From JAPOXR01 sp965219635 (lineage in GTDB: Bacteria > Pseudomonadota > Alphaproteobacteria > Rhodobacterales > Rhodobacteraceae), in NCBI GenBank assembly GCA_965219635.1, contig OZ244783.1, positions 3,286,001-3,350,000 on the forward strand: a DNA stretch of 64,000 nucleotides. The letters run 5' to 3'. Position numbers and translations under genes: made by a program. Shown here in pieces: positions 8,878 to 18,227 of the stretch (position 1 is the stretch's first letter; every line of letters begins with the position of its first letter). The notes under the pieces were generated by a model. The model saw only the letters and a list, made by a program, of their open reading frames with translations. It did not search any database and was not told where the DNA came from.

Positions 8878-9906
8878 ATGGCGGAGATTGCATCAAGATT
8901 CAATGGCTCGAGCCTGCTGCACCCATCAATCGAACCATTCGACCGGCGGATGCTGCCGGTTGGCGATGGGCACAGCATTTATGTGGAGCAATGCGGTTCT
9001 TCCGGCGGGCCGCCAATTCTGTTCCTGCATGGCGGGCCAGGTGGTGGCTGCAATCCAACCATGAGGCGGTTCTTCGACCCCGGGATATTCCGTATCGTTC
9101 TTTTCGACCAGCGCGGCTGCGGAAGGTCGCAACCGGCGGGCAGCGTCGAAAACAATACGACCTGGCATCTGGTTGAGGACATTGAGCGCATCCGCCGTAC
9201 TCTGGGCATTGACCGCTGGATCCTTTTCGGCGGCTCCTGGGGCGCGACACTGGCGCTTGTCTACGCCCTTAACCACCCTGACCGGGTTGCTCATCTTGTA
9301 TTGCGCGGCGTCTTCCTGATGACACGGGAGGAACTCAACTGGTTCTATGGTGGTCCTGCAGGCCGCTTCCGCCCGGACAGGTGGTCAAGATTCATCGAGC
9401 CGATCCCGGCTGGCGAGAGAGTCGACCTGATCAAGGCCTATGAGCGCAGGTTGTTCGCCGGTGACCTGAAGGATCAGCATTTCTATGCGCAACGCTGGCT
9501 CGAGTGGGAATCCGCGATGCTGACACTTGAACAGGGGGAGGCAATCCGTTCTGCTCCCTCGGCGTACGCCCACACCTTTGCCCGCATCGAGAACCACTAT
9601 TTCCGCAACCGCGGGTTCCTCGGAAGCGACAACTACATCATGGACAATGTGGCGAGGTTGCGCGGCATTCCGGGCGACATCGTACAGGGCCGCTACGACC
9701 TGATCTGCCCGCCGCATGCGGCCTGGCATCTCTCCGAAAACTGGCCGGATGCGAGGCTTCATCTTGTCCAGGCGGGACACTCGCTTTCGGAACAGGAGAC
9801 AACCCGGGCACTGCTAGAAGTAATGAAAGGTATCGGACAGCAGCACGGTGGTGACCGTAACACTCGCCGAAATGACGGCGTTGAGTTTCTTCCCGCAAAC
9901 ACGTAG
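8878..9906 (+). CDS. pip: Proline iminopeptidase (alpha/beta hydrolase, S33 family)
   Basis: Proline iminopeptidase releases N-terminal proline from peptides in the cytoplasm. The oxyanion motif HGGPGGGCNP is at residues 51-60, the nucleophile elbow GGSWG has Ser120, and the other triad members are Asp274 in GRYDLICPP and His301 in QAGHS. DQRGCGRSQP is a further hallmark of the family. The 342-residue length is a little above the usual 310-320, partly because of a C-terminal tail beyond the last helix. Its expression is probably independent of ubiG, which is transcribed in the opposite direction. Confidence 0.93.
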   Translation: MAEIASRFNGSSLLHPSIEPFDRRMLPVGDGHSIYVEQCGSSGGPPILFLHGGPGGGCNPTMRRFFDPGIFRIVLFDQRGCGRSQPAGSVENNTTWHLVEDIERIRRTLGIDRWILFGGSWGATLALVYALNHPDRVAHLVLRGVFLMTREELNWFYGGPAGRFRPDRWSRFIEPIPAGERVDLIKAYERRLFAGDLKDQHFYAQRWLEWESAMLTLEQGEAIRSAPSAYAHTFARIENHYFRNRGFLGSDNYIMDNVARLRGIPGDIVQGRYDLICPPHAAWHLSENWPDARLHLVQAGHSLSEQETTRALLEVMKGIGQQHGGDRNTRRNDGVEFLPANT

Positions 9907-9989
9907 CAAAGCCGCGACTGGATTGCACCGGTCGGCTGACGGGCCGGTCGGCATCCGATGATTGCTTGAGCCGGAGGCAAAGTCGCAGC

Positions 9990-10496
9990 TTGCCGACAAT
10001 TCTTCGGAAATACGTGCTGATCGTTGACTCGGTCAATCACAGGCTGGGCCGTTTCGTCATGTACGGCATTTTCGTGATGGCGGCGATCCTCCTCTGGTCG
10101 TCGATTTCGAAGACGTTCTTTCTGCCGTCCCTGTGGACACTGGAAATGGCCCAGTTCGCCATGGTTGCCTATTACATTCTCGGCGGGCCGTATTCGATGC
10201 AACTGGGGTCCAACGTCCGAATGGATCTGTTCTACGGAAACTGGACCGACAGGCGGAAGGCCTGGTTTGACGCCGTTACCGTGTTCTTCCTGCTGTTCTA
10301 CCTCGGCGTTCTTCTCTACGGCGGCATCTCCAGCACTGCGTACGCGTTCGAGTATGGCGAACGCAGCTATTCCTCCTGGCGGCCATACATGTGGCCGATC
10401 AAGACGCTCATGTGCATCGGCATCTTCCTGATGTTGCTGCAGACCCTGTCGGAACTCGTGAAGGACATCGCCAAGCTGAGGGGGGTCGAAATCTGA
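9990..10496 (+). CDS. dctQ: TRAP transporter small membrane subunit (DctQ family)
   Basis: The protein has four predicted transmembrane helices and the DctQ pattern: a first helix after LRKYVLIVDSVNHRLGRFV, then EMAQFAMVAYYILGGPYSMQLGSNVRMDLFYGNW. It pairs with the large subunit encoded by the next gene to form the membrane part of a sodium-driven solute importer. The start is uncertain: no ATG is available, and TTG at 9990 (after GGAGG, 12 bases away), TTG at 9966 or GTG at 10014 are all possible. The stop overlaps the dctM start as ATGA. The cognate binding protein is probably the one encoded at 15.6 kb. Confidence 0.87.
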   Translation: MPTILRKYVLIVDSVNHRLGRFVMYGIFVMAAILLWSSISKTFFLPSLWTLEMAQFAMVAYYILGGPYSMQLGSNVRMDLFYGNWTDRRKAWFDAVTVFFLLFYLGVLLYGGISSTAYAFEYGERSYSSWRPYMWPIKTLMCIGIFLMLLQTLSELVKDIAKLRGVEI

Positions 10497-11818
10497 TGTC
10501 CTACGAGATGATCGCCATCCTCATGTTCGCGCTCATGATGCTGATGCTCATGACCGGGCAGCGCGTGTTTGGCGCCATCGGGTTTGTTGCGGTTGTTGCG
10601 GCATTGCTGCTGTGGGGCAAGGGGGGATCGGATCTCGGTTTTGCTGCCGCAATGAAGCTGATGAAGTGGTACCCGCTCCTGACGCTGCCGATGTTCATTT
10701 TCATGGGCTATGTCCTGTCCGAGTCGCGCATTGCCGATGACCTCTACAAGATGTTCCATGTGTGGATGGGACCGGTGAAGGGCGGCCTTGCAATTGGCAC
10801 CATCGGCCTCATGGTCCTGGTGTCGGCGATGAACGGCCTGTCGGTTGCCGGCATGGCGATCGGGGCCACCATTGCATTGCCTGAGCTTCTTCGCCGCGGC
10901 TACGACAAGAGGATGGTCACCGGGGTGATACAGGCCGGGTCGGCCTTGGGCATTCTCGTGCCGCCATCTGTGGTGTTGGTCCTCTACGCCCTGATCGCGC
11001 GCCAGCCCGTTGGCCAGCTCTGGCTTGCAGGCGTGGTGCCCGGATTGATGATGGCCGGCATGTTCATGCTGTACATCATGATCAGATGCCAGATTCAGCC
11101 TCAACTTGGCCCGGTCCTGCCGAAGAGCGAACGCAATGTTCCCCTCGCCGAAAAACTCCGCCTGCTGCGCGCAGGACTTCTGCCGATAGTCATCTTCGGC
11201 GCCATGATGGTCCCGTTCATCAATGGATGGACCAGCCTGGTCGAGAGTTCGGCGATCGGCGCATTGACGGCTTTCCTTGCCGCGATCCTCAAAGGCCGCA
11301 TGACCAGGGAAGTCTTCGAAACTTCGGTCCGCCAGACGCTGGCGATATCCTGCATGTTCATGTGGATCATACTGGCTGCCTTGGGATTTGGGGCAGTGTT
11401 CGACGGACTCGGAGCGGTGCGCGCCATCGAGAACCTGTTTTCCGAGCAACTCGGGCTCAGCCCATGGACGACACTCATTCTCATGCAGGCGTCATTCCTG
11501 CTGATGGGCACATTTCTGGACGATACCGCCATGCTGGTGATCGTGGCGCCGCTCTATGTGCCGCTTGTCGGTGCGCTCGGCTTTGATCTGATCTGGTATG
11601 GCGTGCTCTACACGATCACGACCCAGATTGCCTACATGACGCCGCCATTCGGCTACAATCTCTTCCTCATGCGGGCCATGGCTCCTCCGGAAATACGACT
11701 CAAGGACATCTACAGTTCCATCATCCCGTTCGTTGGCGTCATGGTTCTGGCACTGGCGCTGGTCATGGTCTTTCCGGGTATCGCACTCTGGTTTCCCGAA
11801 TACGTCTACGGGAAATAG
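10496..11818 (+). CDS. dctM: TRAP transporter large membrane subunit (DctM family)
   Basis: This is the main transport subunit, 440 residues with about twelve hydrophobic segments. The family landmarks are a start rich in MFALMMLMLMTGQRVF, the LPMFIFMGYVLSES segment, GLMVLVSAMNGLSVAGMAIG, and SALGILVPPSVVLVLYAL. The start ATG at 10496 shares its A with the TGA of dctQ, so the longer in-frame opening that begins at 10391 is not the real start. It works with the small subunit and a periplasmic DctP protein. The substrate is not visible from this subunit. Confidence 0.94.
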   Translation: MSYEMIAILMFALMMLMLMTGQRVFGAIGFVAVVAALLLWGKGGSDLGFAAAMKLMKWYPLLTLPMFIFMGYVLSESRIADDLYKMFHVWMGPVKGGLAIGTIGLMVLVSAMNGLSVAGMAIGATIALPELLRRGYDKRMVTGVIQAGSALGILVPPSVVLVLYALIARQPVGQLWLAGVVPGLMMAGMFMLYIMIRCQIQPQLGPVLPKSERNVPLAEKLRLLRAGLLPIVIFGAMMVPFINGWTSLVESSAIGALTAFLAAILKGRMTREVFETSVRQTLAISCMFMWIILAALGFGAVFDGLGAVRAIENLFSEQLGLSPWTTLILMQASFLLMGTFLDDTAMLVIVAPLYVPLVGALGFDLIWYGVLYTITTQIAYMTPPFGYNLFLMRAMAPPEIRLKDIYSSIIPFVGVMVLALALVMVFPGIALWFPEYVYGK

Positions 11819-12427
11819 CCAAGTCTGGTCAGCCCGCCAGCGCCTCCACTTGACCAACTGACCATGTGTCCTGCCCCCCGGTCGCCGGAGCGGAACTCCC
11901 GGTCTCGTTTGCGGTTGCGCTGCATGGCGGTGGTTCGATGTGCTCTTCCAGACGGTCAGCCATGGCCGGGTTTCCGACTTCAGACAAGTTCGCCTGCAAC
12001 TCATTGAAATACTTGAGTTCAGGCTCAAAACTGGGGCACTACATTGCGAAATTCTGTGCCCCGGCATCAATCCCAATCCAGGCAAGGCTTGATGTAACGA
12101 AACCGGCCGGCGAATTCCGGAGTCCGGGATGGCACTTCAGGGCTCAGATTGCTCCAGCACGGCGTTCCAGGTTCAAGCCGCACGACCGCCAGCTGCAACA
12201 GAATTGAGCCTTGATGCATCCGCCTTGTGGCAATCAGGACCGGCGGGGAACCGTGCAATCGTGACCCGCCAATTGAGTTGAAACCGGCGGCAGAACACCG
12301 CAATTCCAGTGGCATGCCGCAAGAAAGAACCGGGGTTGCCGTCCTGAAATTTGCCAATCCCGCACAATGGCAATAGAACGGAGCGGTTGGTCAAGCAGAA
12401 CATGACGGTATCTGGCAGGAACAAGCC
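11819..12427. other. Intergenic region of about 600 bases
   Basis: I see no convincing gene here. The open frames on both strands lack recognisable motifs and overlap each other. The stretch 12001-12066 repeats a few short motifs (TTGAG, TTCAGG) but forms no clear hairpin. It separates the TRAP membrane genes from the DUF2252 gene and probably contains the promoter of the latter. Confidence 0.35.
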
Positions 12428-13552
12428 ATGAATCAGATTCTGCAATTGGACGGCAGCCAGTTGGCCCGAATTCAGAGACAGCTTCCTGATAGGGACAAGG
12501 CGCAGTTCCTTTTGTTTCGCATCATGGGTCCGGCTCTTCAGCAAAGAATAGCCGAACTTGTGGACATGAGCTCAATTCCGAGGGTATTCATTCACGGCAA
12601 TCCCCACCTCGACAACTATGCCAGAACATCGACCGGCACCGGAATGATCGACTTCGACCGGTCGCGGCTTGGTCCCTATGTCTGGGACGTCGTCCGCTTC
12701 TTTGCTTCGCTGGCACTCCGCAGGACGGAGGGAAAGAAGACAAGACTGCAGCGGCGGCTTCTCGAGGCATTCATGGAGGGATACCTCTCAAGGCTGTACA
12801 ATTCGGATCTGTTCTATTCCACGCCGGAAATACTCAGGGCCATTGAACCCGATCCCGAGCAACTGACCACAAGAGCCTACATCGGCGCCAATCTGAACTG
12901 GGCCAAGAGGATGCGAAGGAACCCCATCCCGGTCGACGATCCGCGGGTCAGGCAGCTGCTTCTCGCCTGCGTCGAGAACAGTGGCGAAAAGAAACTGCTT
13001 GAACAATACTCGTTCGCTTCTGCGGGAACAGTCATCGGAAGTCTTGGCAAGGAACACTTCATTCTGGAGCTTGTGCCGGCAGCAATGGCGGAAAAGTATG
13101 ATGACATCCTGCTGGACATCAAGGAAACCTACACGGAGGAGGATGACGAGTGGTTCTCCAGCCCGGTCGAACACCACGGACTTCGCATGATCAAGGCAAG
13201 CAACCTGTATGCGCCTGGTGTCGAGACCCGGCTCAGCTACTGCACTCTGGATGGACGGCAGTACTGGTGCCGTCAGATTCCTCCATTCAAGGCCAAGTTG
13301 CCCGCAAGCCTGGAGCCGCAGGACATTGATGATGTTGCCTATTGCGTGGGCACACAACTCGGGCGCGGGCACCGGCGTTCGTGCAAGGAGTTTGAGCCTG
13401 GACTGGTCGAGCGGCATTTTCTGCACAATCAGGGAGCGATCGTTGATCTTGTGCAATTCCTCAACAAGGAACTTTTGCTCGGTTTCGAGTATCTGGAGCG
13501 AAGCGAAGAGCTTCGCAGCAGCTTTCAGGATTCATTCGACAGTGTGGCGTAG
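12428..13552 (+). CDS. DUF2252 family protein
   Basis: The 374-residue product shows the DUF2252 signature, which resembles aminoglycoside-phosphotransferase folds: FIHGNPHLDNYAR (like the kinase catalytic loop HGDxHxxN), then GMIDFDRSRLGPYVWDVVRFFAS (like the metal-binding DFD segment). A second conserved part, RLSYCTLDGRQYWCRQI, follows in the C-terminal half, and the end has GTQLGRGHRRS. The biochemical role of the family is not established. The gene sits between the TRAP membrane subunits and a TauE-type exporter, with 150 bases before the next gene, and I see no functional link. Confidence 0.75.
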   Translation: MNQILQLDGSQLARIQRQLPDRDKAQFLLFRIMGPALQQRIAELVDMSSIPRVFIHGNPHLDNYARTSTGTGMIDFDRSRLGPYVWDVVRFFASLALRRTEGKKTRLQRRLLEAFMEGYLSRLYNSDLFYSTPEILRAIEPDPEQLTTRAYIGANLNWAKRMRRNPIPVDDPRVRQLLLACVENSGEKKLLEQYSFASAGTVIGSLGKEHFILELVPAAMAEKYDDILLDIKETYTEEDDEWFSSPVEHHGLRMIKASNLYAPGVETRLSYCTLDGRQYWCRQIPPFKAKLPASLEPQDIDDVAYCVGTQLGRGHRRSCKEFEPGLVERHFLHNQGAIVDLVQFLNKELLLGFEYLERSEELRSSFQDSFDSVA

Positions 13553-13707
13553 GCCCGGCGCAATCGCAGCCGCCGCCTCGCACAAACGTACCATGATCCG
13601 GTTGGCCGCCTTGGCCTGCGTGGCACTTCGCTGCTCAGTGAGGCCTGTTTGATGCCACAATTGATGCATTTTCCATCGCCGCCGACCGGCTACCTGGCAA
13701 CAGCGGC

Positions 13708-14487
13708 GTGATAACCCTCAAGTTGATTGCGCTTGCTGCGGGCGCCTCGTTGACGGCACTTGTCTCCGCAGTGTCGGGAATGGGCGGCGGCATTCTCCTG
13801 TTCGCATTTCTCAATCTGTTTCTGTCGCCACAGACGGCGTTGAGCCTCCATGCTTTCGCCCAGCTGACAAGCAATGTGTCTCGAGTCCTGGTCTACTGGG
13901 AACATGTAAGCTGGAAGATGTTCCTGCCGTTTGCAATTGGAGGCACAGTAGGCGTTGCCGTCGCAGGCCTCGTCTTCTTCTCGCTCCCGGAGCGGGCCTT
14001 TGGATTGCTGATTGGTCTCTTCCTTGGCGCCTATGCTCTCTTCAACAACAGGATTTCCCGGTCGCCATACGTCCGGTCCTTCACCGGCCGCCGGTCCTTT
14101 GCGGCGATCGGAGCAGTCACTGGGTTTCTCAGCATGATCATGGGGGCGGCGGGCCCGGTCCTGGTTCCGTTCCTGAAGGAGAACATCCGTCTGAGCGAGG
14201 AATCCGAAGAGCGCAGGATGAGGATTTTCATCGCCACCAAATCCATGCTCCAGGTATGGATCCAGTTTGCCAAGAGCGCGGCCTTCCTGTTCGTGTTCTC
14301 GTTCCCGTTGCAGGAATACGCCAAGGAGCTGATTGTACTTGTCATCTTCATAATCATCGGCACCGTTTCCGGCCGGTGGGTTCTGGGCAAGATTGACAAG
14401 AGGTATTTCGACCCAATGCTCCGGACAGCAATCTTTCTGGTTGCCCTCAAGATGAGCGTTGAGGCGATCTTTTTCGGAGGAGCTTGA
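13708..14487 (+). CDS. TauE/SafE family membrane exporter
   Basis: This is a 259-residue integral membrane protein with about eight hydrophobic helices in two related halves, as in TauE/SafE. The first half contains SAVSGMGGGILLFAFLNLFLSP, close to the family motif (G-x-G-G-G), and the second half has GAVTGFLSMIMGAAGPVLVPFL. Known members export sulfite or sulfoacetate during organosulfonate breakdown, but the family is broad and substrates vary. The start codon is GTG. It lies among TRAP, aldo/keto reductase and dehydrogenase genes, which would fit a sulfonate or related catabolic route, but this is inference. Confidence 0.85.
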   Translation: MITLKLIALAAGASLTALVSAVSGMGGGILLFAFLNLFLSPQTALSLHAFAQLTSNVSRVLVYWEHVSWKMFLPFAIGGTVGVAVAGLVFFSLPERAFGLLIGLFLGAYALFNNRISRSPYVRSFTGRRSFAAIGAVTGFLSMIMGAAGPVLVPFLKENIRLSEESEERRMRIFIATKSMLQVWIQFAKSAAFLFVFSFPLQEYAKELIVLVIFIIIGTVSGRWVLGKIDKRYFDPMLRTAIFLVALKMSVEAIFFGGA

Positions 14488-14638
14488 TTGTTGGTCCGGT
14501 CCGGGTCGAACCGGCAGTCATTGAGAGCACGTCAATTGCCGGGAAGAATCCAGTTGCAGGCAGGCTGCACAGGGGGCATTCATGGGATGGCCGGATCGGT
14601 TGAACCCGCATTGGTCCCAACATTTGAGCGAGCCAGGA

Positions 14639-15460
14639 ATGAACATATACTTCAAACCGGAATTCCATCGGAATTTTGGCACCTTTCCCTTGAAGGGAGA
14701 CCAACTCCACGGCGCTGTGGAGGCTGCGATCAAGGTAGGCTACCGCGCCTTCGACACCGCGCAGATGTACGGCAACGAAGCGGAATTGGGTGATGCGCTG
14801 GCGAATTCGGATCTCGGCCGGGACGAATTCTGCGTCACCACCAAGGTGAAGGCAGCCAACTACAGCGAGAGCGGGTTCATTCCCTCAGTCGAAGCCAGTC
14901 TCAAGGCCCTGCGGCTTGACCAGGCCGATGTCCTTCTTCTGCATTGGCCTCCGGCGGACGAAGAGGAACTGGTTCCAGCGCTCAGACTGCTTGAGGATGC
15001 GTTCCGGCGCGGCCTCGCGAGGAACATCGGAGTTTCCAACTTTACCTCGCGCATGTTGCGGACAACGCGGGCCGTGCTGGATGCACCCGTGGCGATCAAC
15101 CAGGTGGAGTTTCACCCTCTCCTCAACCAGGAAGTTCTGCTTGGGGCGACTGTCGAGATCGGGATTCCGCTCTCGGCCTATTGCTCGCTGGCGCGCGGCA
15201 AGGTTCTACAGGAACCCGAGTTGGTTGATATAGCCGAAGGCTATGGCAAATCCGCCGGGCAAGTGGCGTTGCGCTGGATCCTCCAGAAGGGCGTGATCCC
15301 GGTAACCATGTCGTCCAACCCCAGGAACATCAGCGCCAATTTCGACATTTGCGACTTCACGCTTTCAAGTGTGGACATGGGCAGGATCGACAAGCTGACG
15401 GCCCGCAACTACCGGATCGTCAACAAGAGCATCGTTCCCGGCGCCCCGGATTGGGACTGA
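14639..15460 (+). CDS. Aldo/keto reductase
   Basis: This is a soluble NADPH-dependent reductase of the AKR superfamily (TIM barrel), close to the 2,5-diketo-gluconate reductase group. The catalytic tetrad is visible: Asp in RAFDTAQMYGNE, the Tyr in the same stretch, Lys in VTTKVK, and His in LLLHWPP. The strands LARNIGVSNFT and INQVEFHPLLNQ are typical, as is SAGQVALRWILQKGVIPV near the cofactor site. I chose the ATG at 14639, which leaves a family-sized 273-residue protein; an in-frame ATG at 14582 would add 19 residues. The substrate is not evident. Confidence 0.88.
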   Translation: MNIYFKPEFHRNFGTFPLKGDQLHGAVEAAIKVGYRAFDTAQMYGNEAELGDALANSDLGRDEFCVTTKVKAANYSESGFIPSVEASLKALRLDQADVLLLHWPPADEEELVPALRLLEDAFRRGLARNIGVSNFTSRMLRTTRAVLDAPVAINQVEFHPLLNQEVLLGATVEIGIPLSAYCSLARGKVLQEPELVDIAEGYGKSAGQVALRWILQKGVIPVTMSSNPRNISANFDICDFTLSSVDMGRIDKLTARNYRIVNKSIVPGAPDWD

Positions 15461-15632
15461 CCAGTCGGCCAGGGCAGGGCTCCGTCTCCGGAGAACCTGC
15501 CGGAGCAGCCGATGGGGTGACCGGCCCCGCCGCCTCGCGACATTGCGAATGGCGGCATCCGGTCGTATCGTTGAGACGTCAACAGGCAGAGCGCATCAAC
15601 TTGCGGTCTGCCGCCTATAAGGAGGATAAAGT

Positions 15633-16670
15633 ATGACAACCCGCAGACGATTTCTAACAGGAGCCGGTGTGGCCGCGGGTTCAGCCGCGCTCGCCGCCCC
15701 GGCTGTCCATGCGCAGTCGAAAATCAGATGGAGAATGCAGACCTATGCCGGCGCGGCGCTCGCCGAGCATGTCATCACGCCCGCAATCGAGTCATTCAAC
15801 CGGATTGCCCGTGACGAAATGGAAATCGAACTGTTCTTCGCCGACCAACTGGTGCCGACCGGAGAACTGTTCCGGGCGATGCAGCGCGGAACCATTGACG
15901 CCGTTCAATCAGATGATGACTCCATGGCGTCGCCAACGGAAGTCACCGTCTTCGGTGGCTATTTTCCGTTTGCCTGCCGCTACTCGCTCGATGTGCCGGT
16001 ACTGTTCAACCAGTACGGCCTTGGCGAGATCTGGGATGCCGAATACTCGAAGGTCGGGGTTAAGTGGCTGTCGGGAGGCGCATGGGATCCGTGCCATTTC
16101 GCCACCAAGGATCCGATCCACAGCCTTGCGGACCTGCAGGGCAAGAGGGTGTTCACCTTCCCGACCGCAGGCCGGTTCCTCAGCCAGTTCGGCGTCGTTC
16201 CGGTCACACTCCCATGGGAGGATATCGAGGTGGCCGTGCAGACTGGCGAACTTGACGGTGTCGCCTGGTCCGGAATCACCGAGGACTACACGGTTGGCTG
16301 GGCTGACGTCACGGACTACTTCCTGACCAACAACATCTCAGGCGCCTGGGCTGGGTCGTTCTTCGCCAACATGGAAAGCTACAACGCGCTGCCCGACCAC
16401 CTCAAGGAGTTGCTGCAACTGACGATGGACAGCTCGCACTACTACCGGCAGTGGTGGTACTGGGGCGGTGAGGCCCATCTGCGCACGCAGGGAACCAAGA
16501 TGCAGCTGACCTCAATTCCCGACGAGGAGTGGGCGCAGGTTGAAGCTGCGGCCCGCGTGTTCTGGGACGAGATCGCCGCAGAATCCGAGACCAAGGCCAA
16601 GGTTGTCCAGATTCTGAAGGACTACAATGAGATCCAGGAAAAGGCGGGCCGTCCGTACCGCTACACCTGA
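15633..16670 (+). CDS. dctP: TRAP transporter substrate-binding protein (DctP family), Tat-exported
   Basis: This 345-residue protein is the periplasmic receptor of a TRAP importer. It starts TTRRRFLTGAG, a twin-arginine signal followed by an alanine-rich hydrophobic core and an AVHAQS cleavage site. The mature part has DctP landmarks such as ADLQGKRVFTFPTAGRFL (the helix that binds the carboxylate), PWEDIEVAVQTGELDGVAWS and AGSFFANMESYNALPDHLK. A strong AAGGAGGA ribosome site precedes the ATG. Its probable membrane partners are dctQM, four to five kilobases upstream, although three unrelated genes intervene. A terminator follows. Confidence 0.93.
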   Translation: MTTRRRFLTGAGVAAGSAALAAPAVHAQSKIRWRMQTYAGAALAEHVITPAIESFNRIARDEMEIELFFADQLVPTGELFRAMQRGTIDAVQSDDDSMASPTEVTVFGGYFPFACRYSLDVPVLFNQYGLGEIWDAEYSKVGVKWLSGGAWDPCHFATKDPIHSLADLQGKRVFTFPTAGRFLSQFGVVPVTLPWEDIEVAVQTGELDGVAWSGITEDYTVGWADVTDYFLTNNISGAWAGSFFANMESYNALPDHLKELLQLTMDSSHYYRQWWYWGGEAHLRTQGTKMQLTSIPDEEWAQVEAAARVFWDEIAAESETKAKVVQILKDYNEIQEKAGRPYRYT

Positions 16671-16679
16671 TCGCTCATT

Positions 16680-16707
16680 CGGGCCCGGTTCTGCCGGGCC
16701 CGCTTTC
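16680..16707 (+). terminator. Probable Rho-independent terminator after dctP
   Basis: A 9-base stem, CGGGCCCGG paired with CCGGGCCCG around a TTCTG loop, begins 10 bases after the dctP stop and is followed by CTTTC. The T run is short. It would insulate dctP from the aldehyde dehydrogenase gene. Confidence 0.75.
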
Positions 16708-16745
16708 AGCGCCAGAAACGGCGCTACCATCTCCAGGTGCATGAC

Positions 16746-18122
16746 ATGACGGAAACCCTACGCTGTATTTCCCCCGTTGATGGGACAATCTACGCAGAAC
16801 GGCAGTCGCTTGCGCCACAAGAGGCGGCCCGGGCAGTCGAGAGAGCCGCCGGTGCCGGACAGGATTGGGCAAGGCGGCCGTTGCAGGAGCGGATCGATCT
16901 GGTCCTGGCAGGGGTTGCCTTGGTGGGCGAGGACAATGAGGGCGCCGTTGACGAGCTTGCCTGGCAGATGGGAAGACCGATCCGCTACGGAGGCGAATTC
17001 GGCGGTTTCGAAGAAAGGGCCCTTTACATGGCCCGGATTGCTCCGGAAGTGTTGCAACCGGAAGTCATTGAGGACAGCGCGAGCTTCAGGCGAAGCATCG
17101 TCAGGGAGCCCTTCGGAACGGTCCTGGTGATCGCCCCCTGGAATTATCCCTATCTGACCGCCATCAACACAATTGCTCCGGCACTGATCGCCGGGAATAC
17201 CGTCATCCTCAAACATTCGACCCAGACCATGCTGGTTGGGGACAGGATCGTTGGCGCCTTCAACGAAGCCGGTGTGCCTGAAGATGTGTTCCAGAACCTT
17301 GTGCTAGACCATGCGACGACGCTGGACCTGATTGGCGCAGGCATGTTCGATCTGGTGAACTTCACCGGATCCGTTGCGGCTGGACGGACAATCGAAAAGG
17401 CAGCTGCGGGCACTTTCACGTCCGTCGGCCTGGAACTCGGTGGCAAGGATCCGGGGTATGTGATGGAAGATGCCGACCCGGAAGTTGCCGCTGACGTGCT
17501 GATCGACGGGGCCATGTTCAATTCGGGTCAATGCTGCTGCGGCATTGAGCGCATCTATGTGCATTCCCGGCATTTTGACCGGTTTCTGGGACGATCCCTG
17601 GAAATCGCCGCCGATCATGTGCTGGGCAATCCGCTGGATGAGCAAACCACACTGGGCCCGATGGCCCGGAAGCGTTTTGCCGACGAAGTTCGCCAGCAAG
17701 TGGAAGAGGCAGTTGCGGCAGGTGCCGTAGCCCATGTGGCCCGGTTCGATGTAGATGATGGCGGCGCATACCTGTCGCCCCAGATACTGACCGGGGTTGA
17801 CCACAGCATGCGGCTGATGCGGGACGAGAACTTCGGACCCGTTGCCGGCATCATGAGGGTTGAATCCGATGACGAGGCGGTCGGCCTCATGAACGACAGC
17901 GAATTCGGGCTGACTGCGTCCCTATGGACTGGTGACCCCGATCGAGCGGCGCAAGTCGGCTCGCGGATTGAGACGGGTACCGTTTTCATGAACCGGTGCG
18001 ACTATCTCGATCCCGGCCTCTGCTGGACAGGTAGAAAGAACACCGGACGCGGCGGCGCCTTGTCGCACATCGGCTATCACAACCTGACCCGGCCAAAATC
18101 CTACCATCTGAAAATCGGTTAA
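16746..18122 (+). CDS. NAD(P)-dependent aldehyde dehydrogenase
   Basis: This 458-residue enzyme oxidises an aldehyde to the acid. It has the ALDH landmarks in order: APWNYPYLTAINTIAPALIAGN, FTGSVAAGRTIEKAA, the catalytic glutamate in LELGGKDPGYV, and the catalytic cysteine region NSGQCCCGIERIYV. The C-terminal NRCDYLDPGLCWTGRKNTGRG resembles the group that includes succinate-semialdehyde and betaine-type dehydrogenases. I prefer ATG at 16746, which has AGGTG 6 bases upstream; a GTG at 16737 is the alternative. It lies just before an iron-containing alcohol dehydrogenase, suggesting sequential oxidation of an alcohol to an acid. Confidence 0.92.
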   Translation: MTETLRCISPVDGTIYAERQSLAPQEAARAVERAAGAGQDWARRPLQERIDLVLAGVALVGEDNEGAVDELAWQMGRPIRYGGEFGGFEERALYMARIAPEVLQPEVIEDSASFRRSIVREPFGTVLVIAPWNYPYLTAINTIAPALIAGNTVILKHSTQTMLVGDRIVGAFNEAGVPEDVFQNLVLDHATTLDLIGAGMFDLVNFTGSVAAGRTIEKAAAGTFTSVGLELGGKDPGYVMEDADPEVAADVLIDGAMFNSGQCCCGIERIYVHSRHFDRFLGRSLEIAADHVLGNPLDEQTTLGPMARKRFADEVRQQVEEAVAAGAVAHVARFDVDDGGAYLSPQILTGVDHSMRLMRDENFGPVAGIMRVESDDEAVGLMNDSEFGLTASLWTGDPDRAAQVGSRIETGTVFMNRCDYLDPGLCWTGRKNTGRGGALSHIGYHNLTRPKSYHLKIG

Positions 18123-18227
18123 CGCCGGCTTGCCTTTCCGCCCTTGAGAATGGCTTCACGTAGCGCCATTGGACGAGGGAAGGCGACACCCGGCATCGCA
18201 AGTCCGAAGAGCAAAGGAGATCCCCGA

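Noticed and set aside
10367..11449. Minus-strand frame of 360 codons opposite dctM
   Set aside because: It is rich in histidine, glutamine and arginine, as expected for an antisense frame of a membrane protein, and shows no domain.
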